The notes under the pieces: generated by a model
The model's input: only the letters and a program-made list of their open reading frames with translations
Told to the model about the DNA's origin: nothing
Database searches by the model: none
Part shown: positions 1 to 10,462 of the stretch, in pieces
How positions within the stretch are numbered: the first letter of the stretch is position 1
How the letters are laid out: each line of letters opens with the position of its first letter
Assembly: GCF_014076415.1 (NCBI RefSeq)
Contig: NZ_CP043568.1
Location: forward strand, 4,402,001-4,466,000
Origin: Comamonas testosteroni
Lineage (GTDB): Bacteria; Pseudomonadota; Gammaproteobacteria; Burkholderiales; Burkholderiaceae_C
DNA: 64,000 nucleotides
Direction: 5' to 3'
Program-made: the position numbers and the translations under genes

Positions 1-111
1 CGCCTGTCCGGCCTGCGCCAGCAAATCCCTGACCAGCGCAGCATCCACCGTCCTTGGCAAAAAAGCACGCACCGAATGGCGCTGCTGCATGGCCTGTTCC
101 ACATTCATCAT
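1..111 (-). CDS. Nitroreductase family protein, N-terminal fragment
   Basis: The 37 visible residues begin MMNVEQAMQQRHSVRAF, the typical opening of FMN-dependent nitroreductases; in this family the R-x-S-V-R stretch contacts the FMN phosphate. The rest of the protein lies beyond the left edge, so no catalytic core or substrate can be assigned. Two ATG codons stand in tandem (111 and 108), and a GAGG element lies about 7 bases upstream of the first. It is on the same strand as cysE, 162 bases further on, but a hairpin between them suggests separate transcription. Function (NAD(P)H-dependent reduction of nitro or quinone compounds) is a family-level inference only. Confidence 0.7.
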   Translation of the reverse strand, partial: MMNVEQAMQQRHSVRAFLPRTVDAALVRDLLAQAGQA

Positions 112-198
112 TGCTTGCCTCGGGTTTGAGTCGGCAAGCAGTCTCGGCCGGACAGGCAGGACTTTCACCCCTCAAATCGACTACGGGCAAGCACCATG

Positions 199-224
199 AG
201 AAAAGCCAACGACAGGCGTTGGCT
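199..224 (-). terminator. Probable intrinsic terminator of cysE
   Basis: On the minus strand an 8-bp perfect stem (AGCCAACG / CGTTGGCT) with a 5-base loop is followed by TTTT. It lies about 50 bases after the cysE stop codon and before the nitroreductase start. The U-tract is short, so efficiency is uncertain. Confidence 0.55.
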
Positions 225-273
225 CTCATGGCGGAACAGAAGCGTCAAGCGGTCCATGGACAAGCGCTTGGGT

Positions 274-1110
274 TTACTTACCCAGAATCTGATCGATCTT
301 GTCCTTCTGGAATGCCTCGGGTCGTTCGGATTCGCAGGGCATACAGTCCTTGACATGGCCTTGAATCGAGAGCTTCTCGATAGCGGCCCACAACAGTGCA
401 ATCTGCTTTTCATGGCCGGCAGCGCCTTCGGACAGAGAGCGCATGGCCTGGGCCACGGGGTCGACTTCGGCCGTCACGCCATAGGCGGTGAAGCCGCTCT
501 TGCCGCAATCTTCGTCGACCACGCCGGCCGCTTGCGTCTTGGCATCGACCTTGGGAGCCAGCTCATGCTCGGTCACATCGGCACTGTGCCCGGTCTTGCT
601 GGGAATGATGCGCGCCGGAATGCCCACGGCCGTGGCACCTGCAGGCACGGGCTTGATGACCACCGCATTGCTGCCTATCTTGGCACCATCGCCTACCTCG
701 AAGCCACCCAGCACCTTGGCGCCGGCACTGACCACCACGTTCTTGCCCAGGGTCGGGTGGCGCTTGGCGCCCTTGTAGAGCGAGGTACCGCCCAGGGTAA
801 CGCCGTGATAGATGGTGCAGCCATCGCCCACAACGGCAGTTTCGCCGATCACGACACCCATGCCGTGATCGATGAAGACCTCGCGACCGATGACGGCACC
901 GGGGTGGATTTCAATGCCGGTGAACCAACGCCCCATATGCGAGATGAAGCGGCCCAGCCACTTGAAGCCATGCGTCCAGCACCAGTGCGCAGGGCGCTGC
1001 AGCCAGATGGCGTGCAGCCCCGGATAACAGGTGATGACCTCCCAGGTGCTGCGAGCCGCGGGGTCGCGGTCAAGAATGCACTGGATGTCGGAGCGCAGGC
1101 GATCAAGCAT
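274..1110 (-). CDS. cysE: Serine O-acetyltransferase CysE
   Basis: 278 residues. It acetylates L-serine with acetyl-CoA to O-acetylserine, the first step of cysteine synthesis. The N-terminal helical part contains [20 protein letters not shown] and is short, like the Bacillus-type enzymes rather than E. coli CysE. It is followed by a left-handed beta-helix with [19 protein letters not shown] and GETAVVGD, carrying the catalytic His-Gly region, and ending in PARIIP near residue 200. About 75 further residues after the hexapeptide domain are Glu/Lys/Cys-containing and match no domain I recognise. The ATG at 1110 is chosen; TTG at 1113 is the only alternative nearby. trmJ ends 36 bases upstream on the same strand, so the two are probably co-transcribed. 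Confidence 0.93.
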   Translation of the reverse strand: MLDRLRSDIQCILDRDPAARSTWEVITCYPGLHAIWLQRPAHWCWTHGFKWLGRFISHMGRWFTGIEIHPGAVIGREVFIDHGMGVVIGETAVVGDGCTIYHGVTLGGTSLYKGAKRHPTLGKNVVVSAGAKVLGGFEVGDGAKIGSNAVVIKPVPAGATAVGIPARIIPSKTGHSADVTEHELAPKVDAKTQAAGVVDEDCGKSGFTAYGVTAEVDPVAQAMRSLSEGAAGHEKQIALLWAAIEKLSIQGHVKDCMPCESERPEAFQKDKIDQILGK

Positions 1111-1146
1111 CAAATAACAACGTGAGGAATGTTTAGCTTGTGAAGT

Positions 1147-1947
1147 CTAGCGGGTTGGTGGCTGGCTCTGCAGCATGGCTTTGGCAACACCGCGAAGAAT
1201 ATGGATTTCTTCCTGGGTCAGCTGCGCGCGGTTGAAAAGCTGGTTAAGCCGGGGCATAAGCTTCTTGGGCGCTGCCGGGTCCAGAAAGCCGATATGGGCC
1301 AGGGCCTGCTCCCAGTGGCCCAGCATGCCCTGTACCTGGTCCATGTCGGCGCGATGTGCCTCGGGCGTGTGCTCCACCACGGGAAAGCCGCCCAGTGCCA
1401 CGCGCCAGTCATAGGCAACGACCTGAATGGCCGAGCCCAGATTGAGCGAGCCGAACTGCGGGTTGGACGGAATCGACAGCGCCACATCGCAGCGGTAGAC
1501 ATCGTCGTTGCTCATGCCAAAGCGCTCGCAGCCGAACAGAAAGGCCACGCCTTTCTGGTTGCAGGCAGCATTGGGCGTGGGCTGGTTATCGGTCAGACCT
1601 GTGTCCTCCGAGGGTACAGAGCGTGCATCAAGCTCTCCTTTCAGGAGCAACTCGAAATGCTCGCGCGGCGTGCGTGTGGGCGGGCCGAAGTCGCGTGGCG
1701 TCATGGCCGTCGCGCACATATGGCTGATGCCGTCCAGGGCTTCCTCCAGGGTGTCGACCACGCGTGCCTTGTCCAGCACATCCAGTGCTCCGCTGGCACG
1801 CTGAATGGTTTCTTCCTTGCGCAGCACGTTCTTGTAGCGCGGGCGCACCAGCACCAGGTCGTCGAAGCCCATGGTCTTGAGCGCTCGGGCGGCCGCGCCC
1901 ACATTGCCGGCATGGCTGGTTTCAATCAGTACGAATCGGGTTTTCAT
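1147..1947 (-). CDS. trmJ: tRNA (cytidine/uridine-2'-O-)-methyltransferase TrmJ
   Basis: 266 residues of the SPOUT (TrmH/TrmJ) family, which methylates the 2'-OH of nucleotide 32 in tRNA using S-adenosylmethionine. Family motifs are visible: IETSHAGNVGAAARALKTMG at the start, FLFGCERFGMSNDD in the middle, and SIPSNPQFGSLNLGSAIQVV forming the knotted SAM site, followed by a C-terminal helical tail. A ~25-residue linker (around residues 125-155) is longer than in E. coli TrmJ. The start at MKTRFVLIE is chosen because homology begins there, although the frame is open a further 58 codons upstream. It is divergent from suhB, the same arrangement as in E. coli. Confidence 0.92.
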   Translation of the reverse strand: MKTRFVLIETSHAGNVGAAARALKTMGFDDLVLVRPRYKNVLRKEETIQRASGALDVLDKARVVDTLEEALDGISHMCATAMTPRDFGPPTRTPREHFELLLKGELDARSVPSEDTGLTDNQPTPNAACNQKGVAFLFGCERFGMSNDDVYRCDVALSIPSNPQFGSLNLGSAIQVVAYDWRVALGGFPVVEHTPEAHRADMDQVQGMLGHWEQALAHIGFLDPAAPKKLMPRLNQLFNRAQLTQEEIHILRGVAKAMLQSQPPTR

Positions 1948-2204
1948 CAACGCAGAACAATGCAAAAGGCCCCACTTGTGGCCTTGATAAGACAGCAGAC
2001 TACGCCACCTGTTCCCTCTCGCATCCGCAAGTGCCGCAGAGAAGACCTTCGGGTCGCCGGGACGAACGAGCAAAAAAAGTGCAGGCTGGGTAGAATTGCG
2101 CCCATTGTCGCCGCCCCGCATCGCCGGTCGCGGCTTCTACGTTCTTACCCGCGTAGTTCAGCCCAGTTTTGCTCCGGGCTGCATCGCCAACGCACTCACA
2201 ATTT

Positions 2205-3125
2205 ATGTCGAACTCCCTGCACCCCATGCTCAACGTGGCCATCAAGGCTGCTCGCGCCGCTGGCGCCCTCATCAACCGTGCCGCACTGGATGTGGAATCG
2301 GTGCGCGTTGCGCAAAAGCAGGTGAACGACTTTGTGACCGAGGTAGACCAGGCTGCGGAGCGCATCATCATCGAGACGCTGCTCAACGCCTACCCCCAGC
2401 ATTCCATCCTGGCCGAAGAATCGGGCAGCGAGCACGGAGCCAAGAACTCCGACCATGTCTGGATCATCGATCCCCTGGACGGCACCACCAACTTCATCCA
2501 CGGCTTCCCCGTGTACTGCGTGAGCATTGCCCTGGCCTACAAGGGCAAGATCGAGCACGCCGTGATCTATGACCCCAGCCGCAACGACCTGTTCACGGCC
2601 ACCAAGGGGCGCGGTGCCTATCTGAACGAGCGCCGCATCCGTGTCTCCAAGCGCACTCAGCTGCGCGACTGCCTGATCTCCACAGGCTTCCCCTTCCGCC
2701 GTGGCGACAACTTCAAGCAATACATGCTGATGCTGGGTGAAGTCATGCAGCGCACCGCCGGCGTGCGTCGCCCCGGCTCTGCCGCCCTGGACCTGGCCTA
2801 TGTGGCCGCCGGCTTTGCCGACGGTTTCTTTGAGTCCGGCCTGTCCATCTGGGACGTGGCTGCCGGCTCTCTGCTGGTCAGCGAAGCCGGTGGTCTGGTG
2901 GGTAACTTCACGGGTGAAGCCGACTTCCTGGAACAACGCGAAATCCTGGCCGCCAACCCACGCATCTATGGTTCGCTGATTCCCGTGCTGGGCAAGTTCA
3001 GCAAGTTCGCCACCGCTGGCGAAAAAGCGGCTGTGCGTCAGGCTGTCAAGACTGGCGAATTCGAAGCCCCCGCCGAAGAAGACACCGAGGCGGTGGCCGA
3101 AGAAGGCCAGAAGAACGCAGAATAA
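2205..3125 (+). CDS. suhB: Inositol-1-monophosphatase SuhB
   Basis: 306 residues. A Mg-dependent phosphatase of the inositol monophosphatase family; SuhB is also known as a regulator of rRNA transcription antitermination. Motif A is [19 protein letters not shown], the upstream metal ligand is in [11 protein letters not shown], and motif B is [17 protein letters not shown]. The last ~40 residues form an acidic Ala/Glu tail. The ATG at 2205 (MSNSLHPML) is chosen; 2226 (MLNVAIKAA) is equally near the conserved start. It is followed by a strong terminator, and the promoter must lie in the 257-base divergent gap with trmJ. Confidence 0.93.
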   Translation: MSNSLHPMLNVAIKAARAAGALINRAALDVESVRVAQKQVNDFVTEVDQAAERIIIETLLNAYPQHSILAEESGSEHGAKNSDHVWIIDPLDGTTNFIHGFPVYCVSIALAYKGKIEHAVIYDPSRNDLFTATKGRGAYLNERRIRVSKRTQLRDCLISTGFPFRRGDNFKQYMLMLGEVMQRTAGVRRPGSAALDLAYVAAGFADGFFESGLSIWDVAAGSLLVSEAGGLVGNFTGEADFLEQREILAANPRIYGSLIPVLGKFSKFATAGEKAAVRQAVKTGEFEAPAEEDTEAVAEEGQKNAE

Positions 3126-3153
3126 AAAAGGCGGTCGCCCCACGACTGTGCAA

Positions 3154-3184
3154 AGGGCCTGGTCCGATGGACTAGGCCCTTTTT
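3154..3184 (+). terminator. Intrinsic terminator of suhB
   Basis: AGGGCCTGGTCC, loop GATG, GACTAGGCCCT (11-12 bp stem with one G-T pair), then TTTT. It lies about 30 bases after the suhB stop codon. Confidence 0.85.
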
Positions 3185-3309
3185 ATTGCCGCAGCGCAAT
3201 CAACGCTTCTTGACCAAACACAAGAGGCAGACGTCAGGGTTTGCTGCTCTCCACAGAATCCACAAACTCCCGGTCCAGAATCTGCCCGACGACAAATGGG
3301 CGAAACAAT

Positions 3310-4383
3310 ATGATGGATTTCTTCAGCCAGCACTGGACGCTGGCCATTGACTGGGTATCCGTGCATGCGGTGACACCCGTGGTCAACGCACTCCATATTG
3401 CAGAGGCAGCGGGCGATCCGCGCGAGATTGCCGCCGGCATCCTGATCGCGCTGCTACAGCTGTTTCTCATTAGTGGCGTGATGCGGCCGCTGGAGAGCCT
3501 GATCCCGGCCGAACGCTGGGCCGACCGCCGACACACCACGGTGGATCGCAACTACACCCTGCTCATGCTGCTGGGCCTGTTTCCGCTGTTCAGCTTTCTG
3601 ATCCTCATGCCGGTCGCCCATATGCTGGGCGGAGGCCCATCCACCTCGGAAGCCAGCGGCCTCAAGGCCTGGCTGCCCTGGTTTGAAGACCACCCCTATG
3701 TATTGTTTGCCGTGTACTACGTGGTCTACGACCTCACGTATTACTGGATGCATCGCGCTCAGCACGTCATTCCCTGGTGGTGGGCCATGCACAGCATGCA
3801 CCACAGCCAGCGCCAGATGAGCTGCTGGAGCAACGACCGCAGCAACTATCTGGACGGCATGCTGCAAAGCTTTGTGCTGGCCAGCGTGGGGTTGGCCATG
3901 GGCGTGGAGCCGTCCGAGTTCGCCATGCTGGGACTGCTCAGCGAGCTGGTGCAGAACTTCTCCCATGCCAATGTGGCGCTGCGCCTGGGCTGGCTGGGCA
4001 CGGTGGGCGAACGCCTGCTGGTCGGCCCGCGTTTTCACCGCAACCACCATATGCTGCGCGATGCCGAGCGCCCCGAACGCCACAACTGCAACTTCGGCCA
4101 GGTCCTGCCCTGGTGGGATCAGTTGTTCGGCACCGCCCTCTATCACGACGAGGAGCTGCGCCCCACGGGCGTGAGCGACCCGGAAGTGGATGCCGACAAC
4201 GAGCGCGGCCTGATCGCCATGCAGTGGTACACCCTGAAGCGCTTCTGGGGCGCGGTGAGCTGCCGCGCAGGCTGGCGGCTGGGCGATGTTTCCTTCGGCC
4301 CGGGCTATCGCCCCATTCATGACAGCGATCAAGGCTCTGGCTCTCAATCCGAGCAAGGCGTGCAGACAGCCTCTGCCAAATAG
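3310..4383 (+). CDS. Fatty acid hydroxylase / sterol desaturase family membrane protein
   Basis: 357 residues. An integral membrane di-iron oxygenase of the fatty-acid-hydroxylase superfamily. The eight-histidine pattern is visible: MHRAQHVIPWWWAMHSMHHS gives HxxxH and HxxHH, and FHRNHHMLRD gives the third HxxHH cluster. Hydrophobic segments lie at roughly residues 35-60, 75-100 and 130-150, with a further hydrophobic stretch between the second and third His clusters. The substrate (sterol, carotenoid or lipid acyl chain) cannot be read from sequence. The start at ATG 3310 removes 23 upstream codons without family similarity; a second ATG follows at 3313. It stands alone between suhB and mutS; a link to membrane lipid modification is inference. 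Confidence 0.82.
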   Translation: MMDFFSQHWTLAIDWVSVHAVTPVVNALHIAEAAGDPREIAAGILIALLQLFLISGVMRPLESLIPAERWADRRHTTVDRNYTLLMLLGLFPLFSFLILMPVAHMLGGGPSTSEASGLKAWLPWFEDHPYVLFAVYYVVYDLTYYWMHRAQHVIPWWWAMHSMHHSQRQMSCWSNDRSNYLDGMLQSFVLASVGLAMGVEPSEFAMLGLLSELVQNFSHANVALRLGWLGTVGERLLVGPRFHRNHHMLRDAERPERHNCNFGQVLPWWDQLFGTALYHDEELRPTGVSDPEVDADNERGLIAMQWYTLKRFWGAVSCRAGWRLGDVSFGPGYRPIHDSDQGSGSQSEQGVQTASAK

Positions 4384-4490
4384 TTCAAAAAACAGCCATG
4401 CCCCCTGCTATTGGGCATCACGGATAATGCAGCATTCGGCGCCCGCCCAGCACCGGCGCAGCGCCCCCTGTATTGCATACCGCTGAAGCG

Positions 4491-7157
4491 ATGACCCAGA
4501 AAAGCACAGAATCCCCGTCGCTGCCCTATTCCCCAGACATGGCTGACCTCTCGGCGCATACGCCGATGATGCAGCAGTACTTCAAGCTCAAAGCCGACTA
4601 CCCCGACACGCTGGTTTTCTACCGCATGGGCGATTTCTACGAGCTGTTCTTTGGCGATGCCGAGAAGGTCACGCGCCTGCTGGACATCACGCTGACCACG
4701 CGCGGCCAGACCGCAGGCCAGCCCATTCCCATGGCCGGCGTGCCTTTCCACGCCCTGGAAAACTATCTGGGCCGCCTGATCAAGATGGGCGAGTCGGTGG
4801 CGATCTGCGAGCAGGTCGGCGAGATCGGCGTGGGCAAGGGTCCGGTGGAGCGCAAGGTCGTGCGCGTGGTCACGCCAGGTACGCTGACGGACAGCGAGCT
4901 GCTGTCGGACAAGAGCGAAGCCATTTTGCTGGCCCTGCACACCGCCGGCCGCCAGCGCGTGGGACTGGCCTGGATGGCAATGACCCAGGGCCGCATTCAC
5001 ATGGCCGAATGCGCGGCCGATGAACTGGGCGCCTGGCTGTCTCGGATCGCGCCCAGCGAGGTGATCTACAGCGCCGGAGTCACCGAGCGCTTCGAGCAGA
5101 CCCTGTTTGCCGTCAAGCACAGCGGCGCCATCAGTTGCCCTCTGTCACCCCGCCCTGACTGGCAGTTTGACTCGGGTCTGGGCGAGCGCAAGCTGCTGGA
5201 GCTGCTGGGCGCGGCCAGCCTCAAGGCCTGGGAGGCCGAAGGCCTGCCGCTGGCCCATGGCGCCAGTGCCGCCCTGCTGTCCTATGCAGAACATACCCAG
5301 GGCCGCAACCTCACCCACATCCACGCCATCCAGGTGCAGCGCGACGACGAGCTGATTTCGCTGCCGCTGGCCACGCGCCGCAATCTGGAGCTGGTCAAGA
5401 CGCTGCGCGGCGAAGATTCGCCGACGCTGTTCTCTCTGCTGGACAGCTGCATGACGGGCATGGGCAGTCGTCTGCTCAAGACCTGGCTGCTGGAGCCCGA
5501 GCGCAATCGCAAGTCCGCCATGCAACGCCTGGAAGCCATAGGCGTGCTGCGCGGCACGGGTGCGGGCATGGCACCCTGGCAGGCCCTGCGTGCCGAGCTC
5601 AAGGGCGTGAGCGATGTGGAGCGCATCACCGCCCGCATCGCCCTGCGCCAGGTGCGTCCACGCGAGCTGGTGGGCCTGTCCAAAACGCTGGAAAAGGCGA
5701 AGCTGCTGGCACAGTCCGGACAAGCTCCATCCGCCTATCTGACGCAGATTTTCAGCGACCTGATTCCGCCCGAAGGCTGTGCCGAGCTGCTGGCCCGCGC
5801 GATTCTCGAAGAGCCGGCGGCTCTGGTGCGCGACGGCGGCGTGATTGCCACGGGCTTTGATGCCGAACTCGATGAGCTGCGCGCCATTCAGAACAACTGC
5901 GACGAGTTTCTGCTGGAGCTGGAGGCCAAGGAAAAGCTGCTCACCGGCATTCCCAATCTGCGCGTGCAGTTCAACAAGGTGCATGGCTTCTATATCGAGG
6001 TCACCAACAGCTACAAGGACGCGGTGCCCGAGCGTTTTCGTCGCCGCCAGACGCTCAAGAACGCCGAGCGCTACATCACGCCCGAACTCAAGGCTTTCGA
6101 GGACAAGGCCTTGTCGGCCCAGGAGCGAGCGCTGCAGCGCGAGAAGTTCCTGTTCGAGCAGCTGCTCGACCAGCTTCAGCCCCATGTGCCCCAGCTCACG
6201 CGTGTGGCCCAGGCGATTGCCGCACTGGACGTTCTATGCACTCTGGCCGAGCGCTCTCTGACGCTGAACTGGGCCGAGCCGCAGTTCGTCAGCCAGCCCT
6301 GCATAGAGATCGAGGCCGGCCGCCACCCCGTGGTGGAAGCACGCATGGCCGAGACCTCCAGCGGCAGCTTCATCGCCAACCACACGCGCATGAATCTCAA
6401 CACGCGCATGCAGATCATTACCGGCCCGAACATGGGCGGCAAATCGACCTATATGCGCCAGGTGGCCTTGATCGTGCTGCTGGCCAGCATGGGCAGCTAT
6501 GTGCCGGCCGGCGCCTGCCGCCTGGGGCCCATCGATGCCATCCACACGCGTATCGGCGCCGCCGACGATCTGGCCAATGCCCAGTCCACCTTCATGATGG
6601 AGATGACCGAGGCCGCGCAGATTCTGCATTCGGCCACGCCCCACTCCCTGGTGCTGATGGACGAGATCGGCCGCGGCACCAGCACCTTCGACGGATTGGC
6701 CCTGGCCAGCGGCATTGCCAGCCAGCTGCACGACAAGACCAAGGCGTTCACGCTGTTTGCCACGCACTACTTCGAGCTGACCGAGCTGCCCGCCAAGGCC
6801 AAGGCCGCCGTCAACGTGCATGTCAGCGCCGCAGAGTCGGGCAGCGACATCGTGTTTCTGCACGAGATTCAGGCCGGCCCCGCCAGCCGCAGCTACGGTA
6901 TTCAGGTGGCCAAGCTGGCCGGCATGCCCGCAGGCGTTCTCAACCATGCGCGCCACGCCCTGGAAGCACTCGAATCCCAGGCCGGCGAGAACGAGCTGCA
7001 GGTCAATCTCTTCGATGCACCGGAGCTGGTGGACGCATGCGCCGCCCCCAGCCCGCTGGAGCAGGCCATGGCCGCCCTCAACCCCGATGCGATGAGCCCG
7101 CGCGAAGCGCTGGAAGTGCTCTACCAGCTCAAGAAACTGAGCACCAGCGCCGCCTAA
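4491..7157 (+). CDS. mutS: DNA mismatch repair protein MutS
   Basis: 888 residues, full length for MutS. It recognises mismatches and small loops and licenses MutL-dependent repair. The mismatch-reading F-x-E motif is at residues 49-51 (RMGDFYELF). The clamp and lever domains fill the middle. The ATPase has Walker [10 protein letters not shown] (645-653), Walker [17 protein letters not shown], and the conserved [11 protein letters not shown]. The C-terminal helix-turn-helix dimerisation region is present ([11 protein letters not shown]). The first in-frame initiation codon is TTG at 4473; ATG 4491 is preferred, with GAAG just upstream. No other repair gene adjoins it. Confidence 0.97.
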   Translation: MTQKSTESPSLPYSPDMADLSAHTPMMQQYFKLKADYPDTLVFYRMGDFYELFFGDAEKVTRLLDITLTTRGQTAGQPIPMAGVPFHALENYLGRLIKMGESVAICEQVGEIGVGKGPVERKVVRVVTPGTLTDSELLSDKSEAILLALHTAGRQRVGLAWMAMTQGRIHMAECAADELGAWLSRIAPSEVIYSAGVTERFEQTLFAVKHSGAISCPLSPRPDWQFDSGLGERKLLELLGAASLKAWEAEGLPLAHGASAALLSYAEHTQGRNLTHIHAIQVQRDDELISLPLATRRNLELVKTLRGEDSPTLFSLLDSCMTGMGSRLLKTWLLEPERNRKSAMQRLEAIGVLRGTGAGMAPWQALRAELKGVSDVERITARIALRQVRPRELVGLSKTLEKAKLLAQSGQAPSAYLTQIFSDLIPPEGCAELLARAILEEPAALVRDGGVIATGFDAELDELRAIQNNCDEFLLELEAKEKLLTGIPNLRVQFNKVHGFYIEVTNSYKDAVPERFRRRQTLKNAERYITPELKAFEDKALSAQERALQREKFLFEQLLDQLQPHVPQLTRVAQAIAALDVLCTLAERSLTLNWAEPQFVSQPCIEIEAGRHPVVEARMAETSSGSFIANHTRMNLNTRMQIITGPNMGGKSTYMRQVALIVLLASMGSYVPAGACRLGPIDAIHTRIGAADDLANAQSTFMMEMTEAAQILHSATPHSLVLMDEIGRGTSTFDGLALASGIASQLHDKTKAFTLFATHYFELTELPAKAKAAVNVHVSAAESGSDIVFLHEIQAGPASRSYGIQVAKLAGMPAGVLNHARHALEALESQAGENELQVNLFDAPELVDACAAPSPLEQAMAALNPDAMSPREALEVLYQLKKLSTSAA

Positions 7158-7184
7158 GAACAGGTTCCAGGCCTTGCGCACCCA

Positions 7185-7213
7185 AGCCCGGGCCTGATCT
7201 CTTCAGGCCCGGC
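7185..7213. terminator. Hairpin between convergent mutS and chemoreceptor gene
   Basis: AGCCCGGGCCTGA and TTCAGGCCCGGCT can pair (12 bp with one bulge) in the 62-base convergent gap. There is no clear U-tract on either strand, so its role as a terminator is inferred mainly from position. Confidence 0.4.
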
Positions 7214-7219
7214 TCGTGT

Positions 7220-9145
7220 TCAGGCCTCCAGCAGTTGCGGCTGCCGCTGCTGCAGGGACAGGTGGCTCTGGGGCCCGTCGCCGAGCTTGAAGGCAGACAC
7301 CTCGCCCATCAGGCGTGCGGCCTGCTCGCGCAGGCTGATTGCCGCAGCAGCCGATTGTTCGACCAAGGCGGAGTTCTGCTGCGTGGCATCGTCCAGCCCG
7401 GCCACGGACTGGTTGATCTCGGCAATGCCGCGCCCCTGAGTCTGCGAAGCATTGCTGATCTCCTCGATGATCCGCGTCACCTTGGCCACGGCGTCCAGCA
7501 GCTCCTGCATGGTGGCTCCCGCATGCGCCACCTGCTGCGATCCGCTGCCCACCTGGGTCACCGAGTCAGTGATGAGCTGGCGCACTTCCTTGGCAGCCTC
7601 GGCCGAACGCCGAGCCAGGCTGCGCACCTCGGCCGCCACCACGGAAAAGCCCCGGCCCTGTTCGCCGGCACGCGCGGCCTCCACGGCTGCGTTCAGCGCC
7701 AGGATATTGGTCTGGAAGGCGATGCCGTCGATCACTCCGATGATGTCGGCAATCTTGCGCGACGAGTGGTTGATGCCCTCCATGGTCATCACCACCTGCT
7801 GGAAGGCCGTTCCGCCACGCTCGGCCACGCCGCGCGCCGACTGAGCCAGGTCGCCCGCGCTGCGCGTGGCTTCGGTATTGGCCTGCACGCTGTCCGTCAG
7901 CACCGACAGCGATGCCGCCGTCTGCTGCAAGGCACTGGCCGCCTGTTCGGTGCGCTGGCTCAGATCCTGGTTGCCCTGGGCCACCTCGGAGCTGGCCACA
8001 GAAATCGAATCTGCGGCCTGGCGTACGGCCCCCACCATACGCTCCAGCGATGAGACAAAGCGGTTGAAGGCCGACGCCAGCGCCCCCACCTCGTCATTGC
8101 TCTCCACCTGCATGCGACGGCTCAGGTCGCCATGGCCGTCGGCAATCTCCTCCAGCATGCGCGCCGCGCGCCCCACAGGTGCCGCAATTGCCCGGCTCAC
8201 CAGCCAGATCACCAGCAAGCCTATGCCGCCGCCCACCAGGCCGGCCACGGCAGAGGTCAGCGCAATGGTTCGTCGCACGCCGCCCAGCACCTGGGCCTCG
8301 GGCAGCTCGGCGATCACGTACAGGTCCAGCTCGGGCACGTAGGAGGAAGCGATCAGTTGGCGGCCCGCGGGCGCCTCGTACATGGCATGGGCAAAGCGCT
8401 CGCGGTTCAGCAGCGCAGCGCTGAGCCCGGCGCTGAAACCGGGCCTGTCCTTGAGCCAGTGCTTGCCATCCACCAGTGCCGGATCACGGTGCACGAGAAT
8501 GCTGCCGTTGCCGCGCACCAGGGACACCGAGCCTGACTCACCCACCTGGTAGGCACGCACGGCCTGGGCCAGCTCATCCACCGACAGGCCCAGGCCTGCA
8601 ATGCCCTGCCTGCCCTGGCCTGCATCGAAGCGGACATTGATGAACAGCATATAGGCGTTGGAGCTGACGTCCTTGTCGATCTCCAGCACCTGCGACTTGT
8701 CGCCGGCCAGCAGCTCGTAGAACCATTGGTCTCCCTGGCCCTTGGGCGCCAGCTTGCGCAGCGGCCCCTGCTCGCCGAAATACTGGCCCGTGGTTCCCGA
8801 CACCCAGAACACCGATGAGGCCCCGGCCTGCTGCTTGACGGCCTGGGCATATCTGGCCCACGCGGCATTGCCGTCCTCGGGCTCGCCCGCGGCCTCCCAG
8901 TCGAGCACAAAGCTGTTGCCGGCCACCGACCTGGCCATGGCCAGCGGCGTACCGATATGGCGCAGGATGTCGTTGCGGATCTCACCCACCACGGCTGGAA
9001 GCTCCTGACCCACCACACGCTCGCGCAGGCTGGCGCCCGTCAGCACAAAACCCAGCGCCGTGGAAATCGCCACGAACAGCAGCAGGCAGGCCAGCATGCT
9101 GGACATGAGCTTGGTCCGTATCGACAGGTTGGGAAATGCGTGCAT
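7220..9145 (-). CDS. Methyl-accepting chemotaxis protein with periplasmic Cache-type sensor
   Basis: 641 residues. TM1 at about 14-36, a large periplasmic domain (40-290) that resembles double-Cache sensors (contains [12 protein letters not shown] and [18 protein letters not shown]), TM2 about 293-317, HAMP about 318-370, then the cytoplasmic coiled-coil. The signalling tip is recognisable in [19 protein letters not shown] and [15 protein letters not shown]. No C-terminal NWETF-type CheR/CheB tether is present, so methylation may need another receptor. The ligand is unknown. The ATG at 9145 has GAGGG 6 bases upstream. It is a single gene, convergent with mutS, and fits with flhDC elsewhere in the window as part of a motile lifestyle. 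Confidence 0.93.
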   Translation of the reverse strand: MHAFPNLSIRTKLMSSMLACLLLFVAISTALGFVLTGASLRERVVGQELPAVVGEIRNDILRHIGTPLAMARSVAGNSFVLDWEAAGEPEDGNAAWARYAQAVKQQAGASSVFWVSGTTGQYFGEQGPLRKLAPKGQGDQWFYELLAGDKSQVLEIDKDVSSNAYMLFINVRFDAGQGRQGIAGLGLSVDELAQAVRAYQVGESGSVSLVRGNGSILVHRDPALVDGKHWLKDRPGFSAGLSAALLNRERFAHAMYEAPAGRQLIASSYVPELDLYVIAELPEAQVLGGVRRTIALTSAVAGLVGGGIGLLVIWLVSRAIAAPVGRAARMLEEIADGHGDLSRRMQVESNDEVGALASAFNRFVSSLERMVGAVRQAADSISVASSEVAQGNQDLSQRTEQAASALQQTAASLSVLTDSVQANTEATRSAGDLAQSARGVAERGGTAFQQVVMTMEGINHSSRKIADIIGVIDGIAFQTNILALNAAVEAARAGEQGRGFSVVAAEVRSLARRSAEAAKEVRQLITDSVTQVGSGSQQVAHAGATMQELLDAVAKVTRIIEEISNASQTQGRGIAEINQSVAGLDDATQQNSALVEQSAAAAISLREQAARLMGEVSAFKLGDGPQSHLSLQQRQPQLLEA

Positions 9146-9418
9146 GGGAGGCCCTCTTCTAACCAGCTGTAAGCAAGTGTTCGATCAAGGGGCGGCATCT
9201 TCTCACGCATACAGGCTGCGCAGCTCAGGGACTTCCTCAGCCCGGCCCCGCAGCCGTGCCTGGGCAGGGCATCGGCAACAGTTACAGGGGCGCCGACGGC
9301 ACTATTAAAACCCTTCTAAAATCGCGTTGCAGCCTGCGTTTACAGCTATACATTCAGAAGCACTCGACGCTTACTGCATCTGGTGTTCATACGTTTTTCA
9401 TTATTGTCTCTATCACCC

Positions 9419-10402
9419 ATGACATACTGCGTCGCCCTCAAGCTCAACGCCGGCCTGGTGTTTCTGTCCGACTCCCGCACCAATGCCGGACTCGACCAGA
9501 TCAGCACCTTCCGCAAGGTCATGCTGTATGAGCAACCGGGCGAGCGCTTCATGGTGCTGCAGTCGGCAGGCAATCTGTCCATCACCCAGTCGGTACGCGA
9601 GCTGCTGGAGAGCTTTCAGTTGCACGACACGACCACGGACGAGATGCTGACCATCTGGAATGTGCGCAGCATGTTCGATGCCGCGCGCGTGCTGGGTGCT
9701 GCCGTGCGCCATGTGCATGAGCGCGAGGCCACGGCCCTGCAGCGCGCCGGGGTGGACTTCAACGTCTCCATGATTTTTGGCGGCCAGATCCAGGGCGAGC
9801 GCATGCGCCTGTTCCAGGTCTATTCGGCGGGCAACTTCATCGAGGCCACGGGCGAGACGCCCTACTTCCAGATCGGCGAATCCAAGTACGGCAAGCCCGT
9901 GCTGGACCGCGTCATCACCTCCGAGACCCCGCTGGACGAAGCCGCCAAGTGCGCGCTGGTGTCCATGGACAGCACGCTCAAGTCCAACCTCTCGGTGGGC
10001 CTGCCGCTGGATCTGATCGTCTACGAGAACAACCGCTTTGCCACGGACCGCATTGTCTGCCTGGACGCCGACAACCCCTATCTGCGCATGCTGCACGATA
10101 GCTGGGGCGAGCGCCTGCGCCATGTCTTCGACAGCATCGAGGACCCGGCCTGGGACGGCGGCCAGACCGATACGCCGATTCGCATCCACAGCCCGCGTGC
10201 GCATCCTCTGGTCAAAGTGGGAGCACCCGTTGCCTCACGCTCGGCCCATGGGCTGGGCGCAGGCAATATTCCGCCTGCTGCGCTGCGCCAGCCCGTAGTG
10301 CCGGCTCAGGCCGGCCTGAGCATGGCCGATGAATACCAGCGCCTGCAGAGCGCCGAAGAACAGGCACGCGTGCAAAGACAGGCTTCGCTGTCCAGGCGCT
10401 AA
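9419..10402 (+). CDS. Anbu-type proteasome-like peptidase (COG3484 family)
   Basis: 327 residues. The N-terminus MTYCVALKLNAGLVFLSDSR matches the ancestral proteasome beta-subunit (Anbu) family. Removal of Met1 would expose Thr as the N-terminal nucleophile. Counting from that Thr, Asp17 (LSDSR) and Lys32 (STFRKV) sit where the proteasome catalytic Asp17/Lys33 lie. The core continues through DFNVSMIFGGQIQGE, FIEATGETPYFQIGESKYGK and LPLDLIVY to about residue 245. The last ~80 residues (Pro/Ala-rich, then a charged helix EYQRLQSAEEQARVQRQ) are not part of the usual core. The Anbu partners I know of (ATP-grasp, alpha-E and transglutaminase proteins) are absent here. The start at 9419 is required to place Thr at position 2. 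Confidence 0.87.
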   Translation: MTYCVALKLNAGLVFLSDSRTNAGLDQISTFRKVMLYEQPGERFMVLQSAGNLSITQSVRELLESFQLHDTTTDEMLTIWNVRSMFDAARVLGAAVRHVHEREATALQRAGVDFNVSMIFGGQIQGERMRLFQVYSAGNFIEATGETPYFQIGESKYGKPVLDRVITSETPLDEAAKCALVSMDSTLKSNLSVGLPLDLIVYENNRFATDRIVCLDADNPYLRMLHDSWGERLRHVFDSIEDPAWDGGQTDTPIRIHSPRAHPLVKVGAPVASRSAHGLGAGNIPPAALRQPVVPAQAGLSMADEYQRLQSAEEQARVQRQASLSRR

Positions 10403-10418
10403 ACTGATCGGCGCATCC

Positions 10419-10440
10419 AACGCCCCCATGGGGCGTTTTT
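10419..10440 (+). terminator. Intrinsic terminator after the Anbu gene
   Basis: AACGCCCC, loop CAT, GGGGCGTT (8-bp perfect stem) followed by TTT. It lies 16 bases after the stop codon and 22 bases before the next start, so the downstream hydrolase may have its own promoter or depend on read-through. Confidence 0.8.
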
Positions 10441-10462
10441 ACTGTCCAGCCCGTTCAGCGCC

